Assembly (NCBI GenBank): GCA_946545675.1 | Contig: CAMNNR010000028.1 | Location: 1-11,116, forward strand | From: an uncultured Thermoplasmata archaeon | GTDB lineage: Archaea; Thermoplasmatota; Thermoplasmata; Methanomassiliicoccales; Methanomethylophilaceae | Direction of reading: 5' to 3' | DNA: 11,116 nt | Made by a program: the position numbers and the translations under genes | The notes under the pieces: model-generated | What the model saw: the letters and a program-made list of their open reading frames with translations, nothing else | Database searches by the model: none | Told to the model about the DNA's origin: nothing | Shown here: one piece after another, positions 1 through 6,585 of the stretch | Position numbering within the stretch: position 1 is the first letter of the stretch | Layout: every line of letters begins with the position of its first letter

Positions 1-625
1 GGAACCCGTTCTCGATGAGACGGGCGAACATTCCTCCTGTCTCGAGGGCCATTACGAACTTGATGTTGTTGTTCTTGATCTCGAACGTCTCCTTCTCGAC
101 GCTGTAGGGGATACCGAATCCGGTCTCGGCCACATCGTCCATGCAGTTGAAGGATTTCATTCCCTTCTTGGTCATGGTCCTGAAGATGATGTCGCCGTAG
201 ACGTGTGCGCTTCCTTCCTCAGGTCTGAGTTTGAAGTCCTCCCTCATGCAGTGGGTGACGGTCTCGAGGTCCTCCGCGAGCAGGTTGCTCTCGTCCTGCG
301 TGTGGAACTTGGCACGGTTCCATCCCTCGGAGATGTAGTACATCTCCCTTAAGGTGGAGGACTTGTTCTCACGGATCATCTCGTTGATGAAATCGGTGGT
401 GTAGGCGGTACGGAGCATGGTGGTGGCACCCTGCACGGTCTTGGCCGTACGGAGGGTCTTCATGCTTCCGTATTTCCATACCTGGGTCATAGGGTCGAAT
501 TCAATGTTCCTCTTGGACCTCAGAGGCAGACGCATGGCGGGGATGTCTCCCTTGTCGAGGTCCGCGTAGATATCCTCCGCGATTTTGGTGAGGTTCTCCA
601 TCGCGGTCTTCTGTCTGTCGTTCAT
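1..625 (-). CDS. top6A: DNA topoisomerase VI subunit A (partial, C-terminus outside window)
   Basis: This is the catalytic, DNA-cleaving subunit of the type IIB topoisomerase, an A2B2 enzyme that relaxes and decatenates chromosomal DNA in archaea. My reverse-strand translation gives 208 residues from ATG 625 to the left edge, with no stop. The Spo11/Top6A winged-helix (CAP-like) region carries LREMYYIS at about residues 92-99; the second tyrosine, Y97, fits the active-site tyrosine that attacks DNA. A Toprim start follows, [10 protein letters not shown] at about 191-200, with E195 as the likely metal-binding glutamate. The family is usually about 360-390 residues, so roughly 40% is missing beyond the edge. 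The start codon overlaps the top6B stop as ATGA (622-625), and a strong ribosome binding site lies 7 nt upstream, which fixes the start and implies co-translation with top6B. Family assignment is firm. Confidence 0.96.
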   Translation of the reverse strand, partial: MNDRQKTAMENLTKIAEDIYADLDKGDIPAMRLPLRSKRNIEFDPMTQVWKYGSMKTLRTAKTVQGATTMLRTAYTTDFINEMIRENKSSTLREMYYISEGWNRAKFHTQDESNLLAEDLETVTHCMREDFKLRPEEGSAHVYGDIIFRTMTKKGMKSFNCMDDVAETGFGIPYSVEKETFEIKNNNIKFVMALETGGMFARLIENGF

Positions 626-2667
626 TCGTCTTCCTCCTTTTCGAATTCTTCCTCTTCAAGCGCTTCGGCCTCTTCCTCCTCTTCGTCGGAGTCGTCCTGC
701 ACGTAGTCGTCCTCGCTCTCGGTGATCTTCATTCCCTTGATTCCCCAGTCTCCTGGCAGGGCTTCGGCACCCATCACGATGACGGGGTTGATGCCTGAGA
801 TGTACACATCGTCGGCATCGAAGGTGTCTGCCATGTCCCCTTTGAGTTCGAAGGAAATCTGGATGCTGGAGGAGGCTTCGAGGTCGCGGATGAGCCACTG
901 TACCTTGTCCTCCTTGGCGGAATCGAACAGCGGTCCGTTGGTGATGCTCTCTCCGATGCATTCCTCGGGGATGCGCATGTGTACCATGAAGGTGTGCGGG
1001 CGGGTGGTGTAGTTGTAGATGTCGTAGGTGAACGTCCTGCTGTCCTTCGATTTCTGGACTGTGGGTTCGATCCACACGACGTTCATAATCTTGGAGATGG
1101 TGCGGCTGAGGTCCGGCACAGGCTTGCCTAGCTGTTCCGAGACCTTCTTGGCGAGGTCAGGAAGGAGGCCCTGTACGATGTCGAACTTCTCGTGGGTCTT
1201 GGACTTCTTATCCATCTTGTTGAGGTGGCTCTTGAGGTTCCTGGCACATAGTCTGAGCGCGGCGAGGATCTCATCCTCGATCTCGGGGAAGGCAGCGATC
1301 GCCTCCTTTCCTTCAGAGGTGAAGGGCACCTTGGTGGATGCGACGTGGACGAGGATGATGGCGGGTCCGTAGGGAACACCCTTTCCTCCTCTCTGTTCAA
1401 GTCCGTACCTCCTCCAGTCGAACTCGGAGATTGCCTTGGTGATTATGTCCGCTCCCTGCTGGTAGAGCAGAGGCACACGGTTGGCGAACCTCATGATGGT
1501 GACCTGTCCATCTGAGGGGATATCTCCGCCGTAGACGATTCCCACCTCGACGGTGAAGGGGTTTCCGTTGACTGCCTTGGGCGGTCTGGTCACAGGGGTG
1601 GCGTAGTATTCGGGACGCATGCCCTCGAGGGTGTGCATGAGACCTTTCTTGATCAGGATGTCACCGATGGGGGAGAGACAGTCCGCGGGAGGGTCCATGA
1701 TCTTGACGTTGGCGATCCCGTTGATGAGAGCGAGGCTTCCTTCCCTGCCCAGGTCGGTGGGATTCGATTTGGGATCCACGTTTGCCAGTTTGCAGATCTC
1801 GTCTGCGAGCCTGGGGGTCATCCTGCAGAAGTCGTTCTTCAGGAAGTCCTTCACGGTCTTCTGCTCGGAGATGGAGGAGTAGTTCATCATGTCCCCGATC
1901 TCCATGCCCTTGGGGTGAGGTTTGATCTCCTTGGCCTTCGGGGGCATGGTCTCCGTGGCCCTCTCGAAGACGTATGTCTTCCCTTCGGGGTCGTGGAACT
2001 CTATGCGTGCGTGGGGGTTGACGATGGCAGTCTCCTTGAGGTATTCGAAGATGGACTGGCGGCCGGTCATGTAGCGGCCTTTGGTGACGTATTCGATGAG
2101 GGTACCGTGGTCTTTGCCTGACCATGAGAATGCCTTGTCGTTGGTGACGACGGGACGGTTGGTCTTGGTGTCGACGGCGATATCCATCTCCCATGCGACA
2201 GCGTTCAGGTCCTCGGTCTTGGAGGCGACGTGGGCGGGACGTCCGGTGGAGATGTTGGCGAACATGACCGTGGCGGATATTCCGATACCCTGCTGTCCTC
2301 TGGACTGCCTGAGAGCGTGGAACCTCGATCCGTACAGCAGACGGCCGAAGACGTTGGGCATGGCGCGGTGTACGATACCGGGTCCATTGTCCTCGATGGA
2401 CACCTTGTATTCGTCCTCGCCGGTGCGTTCGATCTTGACGATGATGTCGGGGAGGTGTTCTGCTTCCTCGCAGGCGTCAAGGGAGTTGTCGACCGCTTCC
2501 TTTACTCCCATGAGGAGCGATTTGGCGCGCGAATCGAATCCGAGAACCTGCTTGTTCTTCTCAAAAAACTCGGTGACAGAGATCTCGTGCTGCTTGTCAG
2601 CGAGTTTCTCCGCGGTCACCTTACCAGTGCCTGCCGGCTTTACAGCCGGTGCGTCATCTTTTCCCAT
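622..2667 (-). CDS. top6B: DNA topoisomerase VI subunit B
   Basis: This is the ATPase subunit of topoisomerase VI, 681 residues. Binding ATP makes it dimerise and gate DNA passage through the Top6A-cleaved duplex. The GHKL ATPase fold is clear: the N-box EAVDNSLDA at 57-65 (catalytic E57, Mg-binding N61), DNGPGI at 93-98, and the ATP-lid GQQGIGIS at 124-131. A helix-two-turn-helix region follows (about 245-320), then the transducer, with the conserved lysine-bearing loop [13 protein letters not shown] at 444-456. Residues about 540-635 resemble the C-terminal Ig-like domain known from longer euryarchaeal Top6B. The last ~34 residues are almost wholly acidic, and the first ~28 are a low-complexity extension. 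It starts at ATG 2667 with no evident Shine-Dalgarno but an AT-rich box 23-29 nt upstream. It is first in the operon, followed by top6A. Confidence 0.97.
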   Translation of the reverse strand: MGKDDAPAVKPAGTGKVTAEKLADKQHEISVTEFFEKNKQVLGFDSRAKSLLMGVKEAVDNSLDACEEAEHLPDIIVKIERTGEDEYKVSIEDNGPGIVHRAMPNVFGRLLYGSRFHALRQSRGQQGIGISATVMFANISTGRPAHVASKTEDLNAVAWEMDIAVDTKTNRPVVTNDKAFSWSGKDHGTLIEYVTKGRYMTGRQSIFEYLKETAIVNPHARIEFHDPEGKTYVFERATETMPPKAKEIKPHPKGMEIGDMMNYSSISEQKTVKDFLKNDFCRMTPRLADEICKLANVDPKSNPTDLGREGSLALINGIANVKIMDPPADCLSPIGDILIKKGLMHTLEGMRPEYYATPVTRPPKAVNGNPFTVEVGIVYGGDIPSDGQVTIMRFANRVPLLYQQGADIITKAISEFDWRRYGLEQRGGKGVPYGPAIILVHVASTKVPFTSEGKEAIAAFPEIEDEILAALRLCARNLKSHLNKMDKKSKTHEKFDIVQGLLPDLAKKVSEQLGKPVPDLSRTISKIMNVVWIEPTVQKSKDSRTFTYDIYNYTTRPHTFMVHMRIPEECIGESITNGPLFDSAKEDKVQWLIRDLEASSSIQISFELKGDMADTFDADDVYISGINPVIVMGAEALPGDWGIKGMKITESEDDYVQDDSDEEEEEAEALEEEEFEKEEDE
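633..639 (-). promoter_or_regulatory. Strong ribosome binding site of top6A inside top6B
   Basis: On the minus strand this reads AAGGAGG, 7 nt before ATG 625. It lies within the codons for K677-E678-E679 of the acidic Top6B tail. Together with the ATGA overlap it indicates that top6A is translated from the same mRNA by re-initiation or internal initiation. Confidence 0.8.
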
Positions 2668-2689
2668 CGGATGGGTATGTCACTGGGTG

Positions 2690-2696
2690 TTAAAAA
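2690..2696 (-). promoter_or_regulatory. Candidate TATA box of the top6B-top6A operon
   Basis: The minus strand reads TTTTTAA at -29 to -23 from the top6B ATG. No purine-rich ribosome binding site lies in the 20 nt before the ATG. The distance matches transcription starting at or next to the start codon, so a leaderless mRNA is inferred. A second AT-rich block at 2708-2720 could serve instead, which would give a leader of about 18 nt. Confidence 0.5.
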
Positions 2697-2707
2697 GGGT
2701 TGGCTCG

Positions 2708-2720
2708 TTAAAAATTAATT
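2708..2720 (-). terminator. AT-rich tract after the zinc-ribbon gene, candidate terminator
   Basis: Twenty nucleotides after the stop of the zinc-ribbon gene the minus strand reads AATTAATTTTTAA. It contains a T5 run, the kind of signal at which archaeal RNA polymerase terminates. It may equally be an upstream promoter element of top6B. No convincing stem-loop precedes it. Confidence 0.35.
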
Positions 2721-2739
2721 GACAAATCGACGGTCGAGC

Positions 2740-3822
2740 TCATTCCTCGAACTTCTTACCGCAGTACGGGCACCTTTCTGCCACTGCTGGGATGTCCTTT
2801 CCGCAATCGGGGCAGACCTTGGTCTCGGTACTGGTCTCGGTGGTACCGTCGGAGTGAATCACGGTGCTCTCCTCGCCGTCGAACTTGGCTCCGCACTTGG
2901 GACACTCGGTCATATCCGAGGACACCTCCGCTCCGCAGGCGGAACAGGTGAAGTAGTCCTTCTTGTGAGGCTTCATGTAGTCGGGACGGTCGATGTATGC
3001 GCCGCATTTCCTGCAGTTGACTTCTCCCGGAAGGACAACGGCTCCGCAGAAACTGCACCTTCCGTATCCCTGGGGGTACAGGCGACCCTGGGATTCCATC
3101 TTTTCCCTGGTAGCGTATGCTCTGTTCCTCATCAAGGTGGTGAGTCCGAGAATTAGGTAGAACAGTATCATCGTGTATGCGATGATGAATGCGGTGGGTA
3201 CCAGGGTGCAATCCGTCTTGTTGCCAGTGAAGTTGAATCCGGTGAGGACGGAGTAGGAGGCGGACCCTGCGATCGCTTTGCCTTCCGCATCGAGGGGCGC
3301 CACGGTGATGCTGTACAGTTTGGAGTTGTCGAGGCTCAATGCGACCGTGTAGGTCGTCCCCGTCTTGGTCATAGTGTGGTAACTCACGTTGGTGAGGGTG
3401 ATGCTGTTGTAGATCACTCCGTTGACCTCGCATACGACCGCTGTCAGGTCCTCGGTTCCGGAGTAGGTGGCAGTCACGTTGAATGCATCGTCGATTTCCA
3501 GTGTGATTCCGTTTCTCTCTGATGCGCAGTGGTTGGTGTTCGCGTCTATGCAGGCGGGACCGACTGCGAAGGCACCGACAATCAAGGCTATAACCGCGAA
3601 TACGACACCGAAAACCGCTTTGATCTTAGGATTTGCACCGAATAGGTGGGGCACCATATATGCGATGATGGCGACTATAAGAATCACGAAAATGCTGTTG
3701 GCTCCGCCGTAGGTGAATAACAGGATACCGATCGCCAGGGCGATTACCATTGCGACAATCTGTCCGACGGTTAACGGCCCGATTTCCTTACCGAGGACAG
3801 AGTTGCTTCCGAAGCCGCTCAT
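2740..3822 (-). CDS. Membrane-anchored triple zinc-ribbon protein with external beta-rich domain, function unknown
   Basis: This is a 360-residue protein that I cannot assign to a named family. The order is: a short N-terminus; hydrophobic segments at about 17-38, 43-61 and 68-88; a ~120-residue polar, Thr/Ser-rich, strand-like region (about 90-207) with four cysteines (C91, C99, C131, C205) and four N-x-S/T sites (N115, N145, N197, N201); a fourth membrane segment at about 208-230; and a tail with three CxxCG...CxxC zinc ribbons (C256/C259/C270/C273, C293/C296/C307/C310, C337/C340/C351/C354). With a cytoplasmic tail the 90-207 region would be outside. The ATG at 3822 is chosen because the frame's earlier ATG (3951) lies within fpg, while 3822 has a TATA-like box 23-34 nt upstream. 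A sensing or scaffold role is conceivable but unproven. The gene appears to be transcribed alone. Confidence 0.85.
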   Translation of the reverse strand: MSGFGSNSVLGKEIGPLTVGQIVAMVIALAIGILLFTYGGANSIFVILIVAIIAYMVPHLFGANPKIKAVFGVVFAVIALIVGAFAVGPACIDANTNHCASERNGITLEIDDAFNVTATYSGTEDLTAVVCEVNGVIYNSITLTNVSYHTMTKTGTTYTVALSLDNSKLYSITVAPLDAEGKAIAGSASYSVLTGFNFTGNKTDCTLVPTAFIIAYTMILFYLILGLTTLMRNRAYATREKMESQGRLYPQGYGRCSFCGAVVLPGEVNCRKCGAYIDRPDYMKPHKKDYFTCSACGAEVSSDMTECPKCGAKFDGEESTVIHSDGTTETSTETKVCPDCGKDIPAVAERCPYCGKKFEE

Positions 3823-3844
3823 GTGGGTTCTATCCTGGATTAAC

Positions 3845-3856
3845 GATAAAATAATA
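3845..3856 (-). promoter_or_regulatory. TATA-like box of the zinc-ribbon gene, also possible fpg terminator
   Basis: The minus strand reads TATTATTTTATC at -34 to -23 from ATG 3822, inside the 41-nt gap after fpg. No ribosome binding site lies between it and the ATG, so a leaderless transcript is plausible. The same T-rich tract begins only 8 nt after the fpg stop and could also terminate the upstream transcript. Confidence 0.5.
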
Positions 3857-3863
3857 GCGGTGC

Positions 3864-4694
3864 TCAGCGACGTTTCTGGCACCCTGGGCACCAGTAGCTG
3901 CTGCGACCACCGAGAACCGACCTGACGAAGACCTTCCCGCATCTGGTACATGTCTCTCCTTCATGGCCGTAAGCCTCGAGGTAGTCGATATCGTAGTATT
4001 CCCTGCCTTTGCCTCTCAGGTACTCCTCCGGAGTTATGGCGTTCTTCTCAATGCCGAACTCCATGACCTCGGGGATCTGTTCCGCGATGAGTTTCCACCT
4101 GCGGTCGCTTATCTTGTTGCAGGGGACTTCTGGGCATATTTTTGCACGGTACAGTATCTCATCCGACCAGATGTTCCCGATCCCGGCCACCACCGATTGG
4201 TCTAGCAGGGCTTCCTTGATGGAAATGGAATGGTTTCCGAGACTACCTTTCAGATACCTCCAGTCGAGTTTCTCATCGAAAGGTTCGAGGCCCAGTTTCT
4301 GCAGTCCGGAATAGACATCCTCTTCCCCTGCAGGGATGAACCAGGTCTTGCCGAACATGCGCTGGTCGATGTACCACATGTGCCTGCCGTCGGCCAGATC
4401 GAAAACCAGATGGGTGTGTTTCTCTTCGGGGTAACCCTCTGGTACCACTATAAGCTGCCCGGTCATCCCGAAACGGATGATGAGGCGGGAACCATCGTCC
4501 AGGTTGAAGATGAGGCCTTTCCCCCTTCTGTCCGCTGATACGATGGTGCGTCCTTTGACCGATTCTATATATTCTGGCACAGTTGGATGACCAATCAGTT
4601 TCTCGCGGTTGCAGGAAACGGAAACTATGGTACTTCTGATGACCTGGGGTCCGACCACCCTTCTGACTGTCTCGATCTCGGGAAGCTCAGGCAA
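3864..4694 (-). CDS. mutM: Formamidopyrimidine-DNA glycosylase (Fpg/MutM)
   Basis: This is a bifunctional base-excision repair enzyme that removes 8-oxoguanine and ring-opened purines and cuts the abasic site; 276 residues, normal length for the family. After the initiator Met comes PELPEIE, so P2 is the Schiff-base nucleophile and E3 the catalytic glutamate. K59 in RRGKGL matches the conserved beta-hairpin lysine. The FGMTGQL loop, DQRMFG (about 110-115) and the helix-two-turn-helix segment QSVVAGIGNIWSDEIL follow, and the C-terminus has the zinc finger (CTRC...CPGC). The start is TTG at 4694: only this codon places Pro at position 2, and GGAGG lies 9 nt upstream. The first 8 nt overlap the end of the YczE-like gene, so the two are probably co-transcribed. 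Fpg is mainly bacterial and patchy in archaea, so acquisition by transfer is a reasonable inference. Confidence 0.95.
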   Translation of the reverse strand: MPELPEIETVRRVVGPQVIRSTIVSVSCNREKLIGHPTVPEYIESVKGRTIVSADRRGKGLIFNLDDGSRLIIRFGMTGQLIVVPEGYPEEKHTHLVFDLADGRHMWYIDQRMFGKTWFIPAGEEDVYSGLQKLGLEPFDEKLDWRYLKGSLGNHSISIKEALLDQSVVAGIGNIWSDEILYRAKICPEVPCNKISDRRWKLIAEQIPEVMEFGIEKNAITPEEYLRGKGREYYDIDYLEAYGHEGETCTRCGKVFVRSVLGGRSSYWCPGCQKRR

Positions 4695-5379
4695 ACTCCG
4701 CTTCCTCCCCGATCAGCTTGTCGATGTACTTGCCGAAAACTTTCCTGTAGAATCCCAGGAACATTCCGATTGCGACAGCGGAGAATATCGTTCCCTCCCT
4801 CGCACCGGTCAAGGTTCCCACAAGTGCCAGAGATATGATGCAGGCGATAATGGTCATCACTACGTCGTTGATGATCTTCACCTTGTGGAAGGGCATCCTG
4901 TTTAGTTTGGCGGTAATAACCATAACGAGACCGTCACCGGGTACGACGAGCAGGCTCGCGCGGATCTCCATCATGACACCGAAGGCGAGGACAGCGAATC
5001 CGACGATAGCGAAAACCCACTGTGCCAGATATCCGTCTGGAGTCATTCCCAGGTTGGTCAGGATCAGCATCGAGATATCCGTCATGATGCCGAGGCAGAA
5101 TCCCATGGGGATCTGCAGGAACTGGATGAGCGGGAACTTCTTTCCAAGAATGGCGATCTCAATCAGGACCAACAGAATGTTGAATAGGATGGTCCAAGTC
5201 CCGAGAGAAACCCACCCTACCGTGTCCGTAAGGGTCGCGGGTATGCAGGAGATGGGGGCGGTACCGAGGCCAGCTTTCTTCGACATCGCGATACCGAAGG
5301 AGAGGATGAAGAGACCAACCAGCATCACGATGAGCCTGCGGCCTATGTGTCCTTTGCCTTCGAATGGCGACGTAGTCAT
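4687..5379 (-). CDS. YczE/YyaS/YitT-like integral membrane protein
   Basis: This is a 230-residue polytopic membrane protein resembling the YczE/YyaS/YitT group (COG2364-like), whose function is not established. I see hydrophobic segments at about 14-33, 57-77, 84-107, 117-137, 163-186 and 195-211. Family-like features are the SKKAGLGTAPISCIP stretch after the first segment (about 33-47) and GTIFSAVAIGMFLGF near the C-terminus (196-210). The short cytosolic N-terminus (GKGHIGRR) is positively charged. ATG 5379 has a TATA-like box 22-31 nt upstream; GGTGA sits only 1 nt before the ATG, probably too close to work as a ribosome binding site. The gene is first in a two-gene unit and overlaps fpg by 8 nt. 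A link between transport and DNA repair is not obvious, and the pairing may be accidental. The family call is fairly sure, the substrate unknown. Confidence 0.85.
   Translation of the reverse strand: MTTSPFEGKGHIGRRLIVMLVGLFILSFGIAMSKKAGLGTAPISCIPATLTDTVGWVSLGTWTILFNILLVLIEIAILGKKFPLIQFLQIPMGFCLGIMTDISMLILTNLGMTPDGYLAQWVFAIVGFAVLAFGVMMEIRASLLVVPGDGLVMVITAKLNRMPFHKVKIINDVVMTIIACIISLALVGTLTGAREGTIFSAVAIGMFLGFYRKVFGKYIDKLIGEEAEFA
4704..4708 (-). promoter_or_regulatory. Ribosome binding site that fixes the TTG start of fpg
   Basis: The minus strand reads GGAGG, 9 nt before TTG 4694, inside the Gly-Glu-Glu codons near the end of the YczE-like gene. It supports the non-ATG start that the catalytic Pro2 requires. 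Confidence 0.75.
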
Positions 5380-5400
5380 GTCACCGAAAAAAGCGACATA

Positions 5401-5410
5401 CTATTTTAGA
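5401..5410 (-). promoter_or_regulatory. TATA-like box of the YczE-like gene/fpg unit
   Basis: The minus strand reads TCTAAAATAG at -31 to -22 from ATG 5379. It lies in the 94-nt divergent region shared with the DRG gene. The spacing suggests a transcript starting at or near the ATG. Confidence 0.45.
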
Positions 5411-5430
5411 CGGTCGGGTGCGTGCGACTC

Positions 5431-5441
5431 TATTTAATATA
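5431..5441 (+). promoter_or_regulatory. TATA box of the DRG GTPase gene
   Basis: TATTTAATATA is a near-ideal archaeal TATA element, 33-43 nt before ATG 5474. Counting about 26 nt from its centre puts the transcription start near 5462, giving a short leader that begins at about the ribosome binding site. Confidence 0.6.
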
Positions 5442-5462
5442 GGGGCGATATCTGTGGGCCAA

Positions 5463-5468
5463 GAGGTG
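5463..5468 (+). promoter_or_regulatory. Ribosome binding site of the DRG GTPase gene
   Basis: GAGGTG lies 5 nt before ATG 5474 and matches the 16S anti-Shine-Dalgarno complement. It supports this start codon. Confidence 0.65.
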
Positions 5469-5473
5469 CTTCT

Positions 5474-6583
5474 ATGGCTACAATCGATGAACAGATTGCT
5501 GAGTTGGAAAAGGAGATTTCCAACACCAAAAAGAACAAGGCAACAGAAGCACACATTGGAAAGATCAAGGCGAAGATCGCTAAGCTCGCCCTCGAGAAGG
5601 AGAAAAGGCTCGAGACCGCGAGGGCAGGTGGAGGAACTAAGGGATTCTACGTGAAGAAGGCGGGAAACGCCACCGTGGCCCTTGTCGGATTCCCTTCCGT
5701 CGGTAAATCGACACTTCTGAACCAGCTCACCGGCGCCAAATCCGAGGTCGGTGCATATCATTTCACCACTCTGGACGTCGTTCCCGGTGTGATGGAGTAC
5801 AATCACGCTAAAATCCAGATCCTCGATATGCCCGGGTTGATCAAGGACGCCTCCCGCGGCAAGGGTAGGGGAAGAGAGGTCATCGCAGCGGCCAGGTCCG
5901 CTGATGTAATCCTTCTCGTGGTCGACATCTTCAACCCTGATATGAGCGTTCTGATGAAGGAATTGTACAACTCCGCAATCAGGCTGAATCAGGTGGCCCC
6001 TGACGTCAATATCACAACGTCCCAGCAGGGCGGAATTTTAGTCAAACCGACCCTTAAGCTCACCAAGATTTCCGTCGAGACGATCAAGGATATGGTGGCC
6101 GCATACGGTCATCTGAACTGTACCGTCGTCGTCCGTGAGGATATCGATGTGGAGCAGATGCTTGACGTCCTTGCAGGTAATAGGGTGTACATCAAGGCGG
6201 TAATGGCCATCAACAAGTGCGATTTGGCCAAACCCGGTCAGCTCGAGGCCGTGCAGGAGATGCACAAGGCCTACAGGAGTATCGGGGTGTCCGCAGCTAC
6301 CGGTCTGCATATGGACGAGCTCAAACAGGCACTCTACGAGACCATCGATATGATTCGCGTGTATCTGAAGCCTCAGGGCCAGGAAGCTGATCTGGACATC
6401 CCGCTTATCGTCAAGAGGGGGAACACCGTCGGAGACGTGTGCGAACTCATTCATAGGGATTTCAAGAATGCCTTCAGGTATGCTATGATCTGGGGCGAGA
6501 GTGCCAAGTTCCCTGGTCAGACTGTTGGTATGGACCACGTGGTGGCCGACAAGGATATTCTTTGTATCATCGTGAAGAGATGA
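5474..6583 (+). CDS. drg: DRG-family GTPase with TGS domain (developmentally regulated GTP-binding protein homologue)
   Basis: This is a translation-associated GTPase of the Obg/DRG superfamily, 369 residues, full length for archaeal/eukaryotic DRG. A basic, helical N-terminal region (1-60, probably coiled coil/HTH) precedes the G domain: G1 GFPSVGKS at 72-79, G2 FTTL around 97-100, G3 DMPG at 118-121, G4 NKCD at 247-250 and G5 SAAT near 274. An insertion at about 165-240 corresponds to the S5D2-like subdomain of DRG proteins. The C-terminal TGS domain covers about 295-369. Eukaryotic DRG proteins bind ribosomes with DFRP partners; no partner gene is visible here. This is the only plus-strand gene in the window. 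It has its own TATA box and ribosome binding site, and its stop lies 2 bp from the oppositely oriented hemD stop. Confidence 0.96.
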   Translation: MATIDEQIAELEKEISNTKKNKATEAHIGKIKAKIAKLALEKEKRLETARAGGGTKGFYVKKAGNATVALVGFPSVGKSTLLNQLTGAKSEVGAYHFTTLDVVPGVMEYNHAKIQILDMPGLIKDASRGKGRGREVIAAARSADVILLVVDIFNPDMSVLMKELYNSAIRLNQVAPDVNITTSQQGGILVKPTLKLTKISVETIKDMVAAYGHLNCTVVVREDIDVEQMLDVLAGNRVYIKAVMAINKCDLAKPGQLEAVQEMHKAYRSIGVSAATGLHMDELKQALYETIDMIRVYLKPQGQEADLDIPLIVKRGNTVGDVCELIHRDFKNAFRYAMIWGESAKFPGQTVGMDHVVADKDILCIIVKR

Positions 6584-6585
6584 TG
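6584..6585. other. Convergent gene junction, DRG GTPase / hemD
   Basis: Two nucleotides separate the DRG stop (TGA, 6581-6583) from the hemD stop (TAA on the minus strand, 6586-6588). There is no room for a dedicated terminator. The two messages must either end within the opposite gene or overlap. Confidence 0.9.

Noticed and set aside
657..700. The CCT/TTC-rich low-complexity stretch as a repeat or regulatory tract.
   Set aside because: It is fully explained as Glu/Asp codons of the Top6B acidic tail on the minus strand.
2726..2738. A small inverted repeat (TCGA...TCGA) after the zinc-ribbon stop as a stem-loop terminator.
   Set aside because: The stem is only about 4 bp, each arm is self-complementary, and archaeal termination does not need it.
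3823..3951. An N-terminal extension of the zinc-ribbon protein from the ATG at 3951.
   Set aside because: These 43 codons overlap the conserved zinc finger of fpg in another frame and do not resemble a signal or membrane segment. The ATG at 3822 has a fitting promoter distance.
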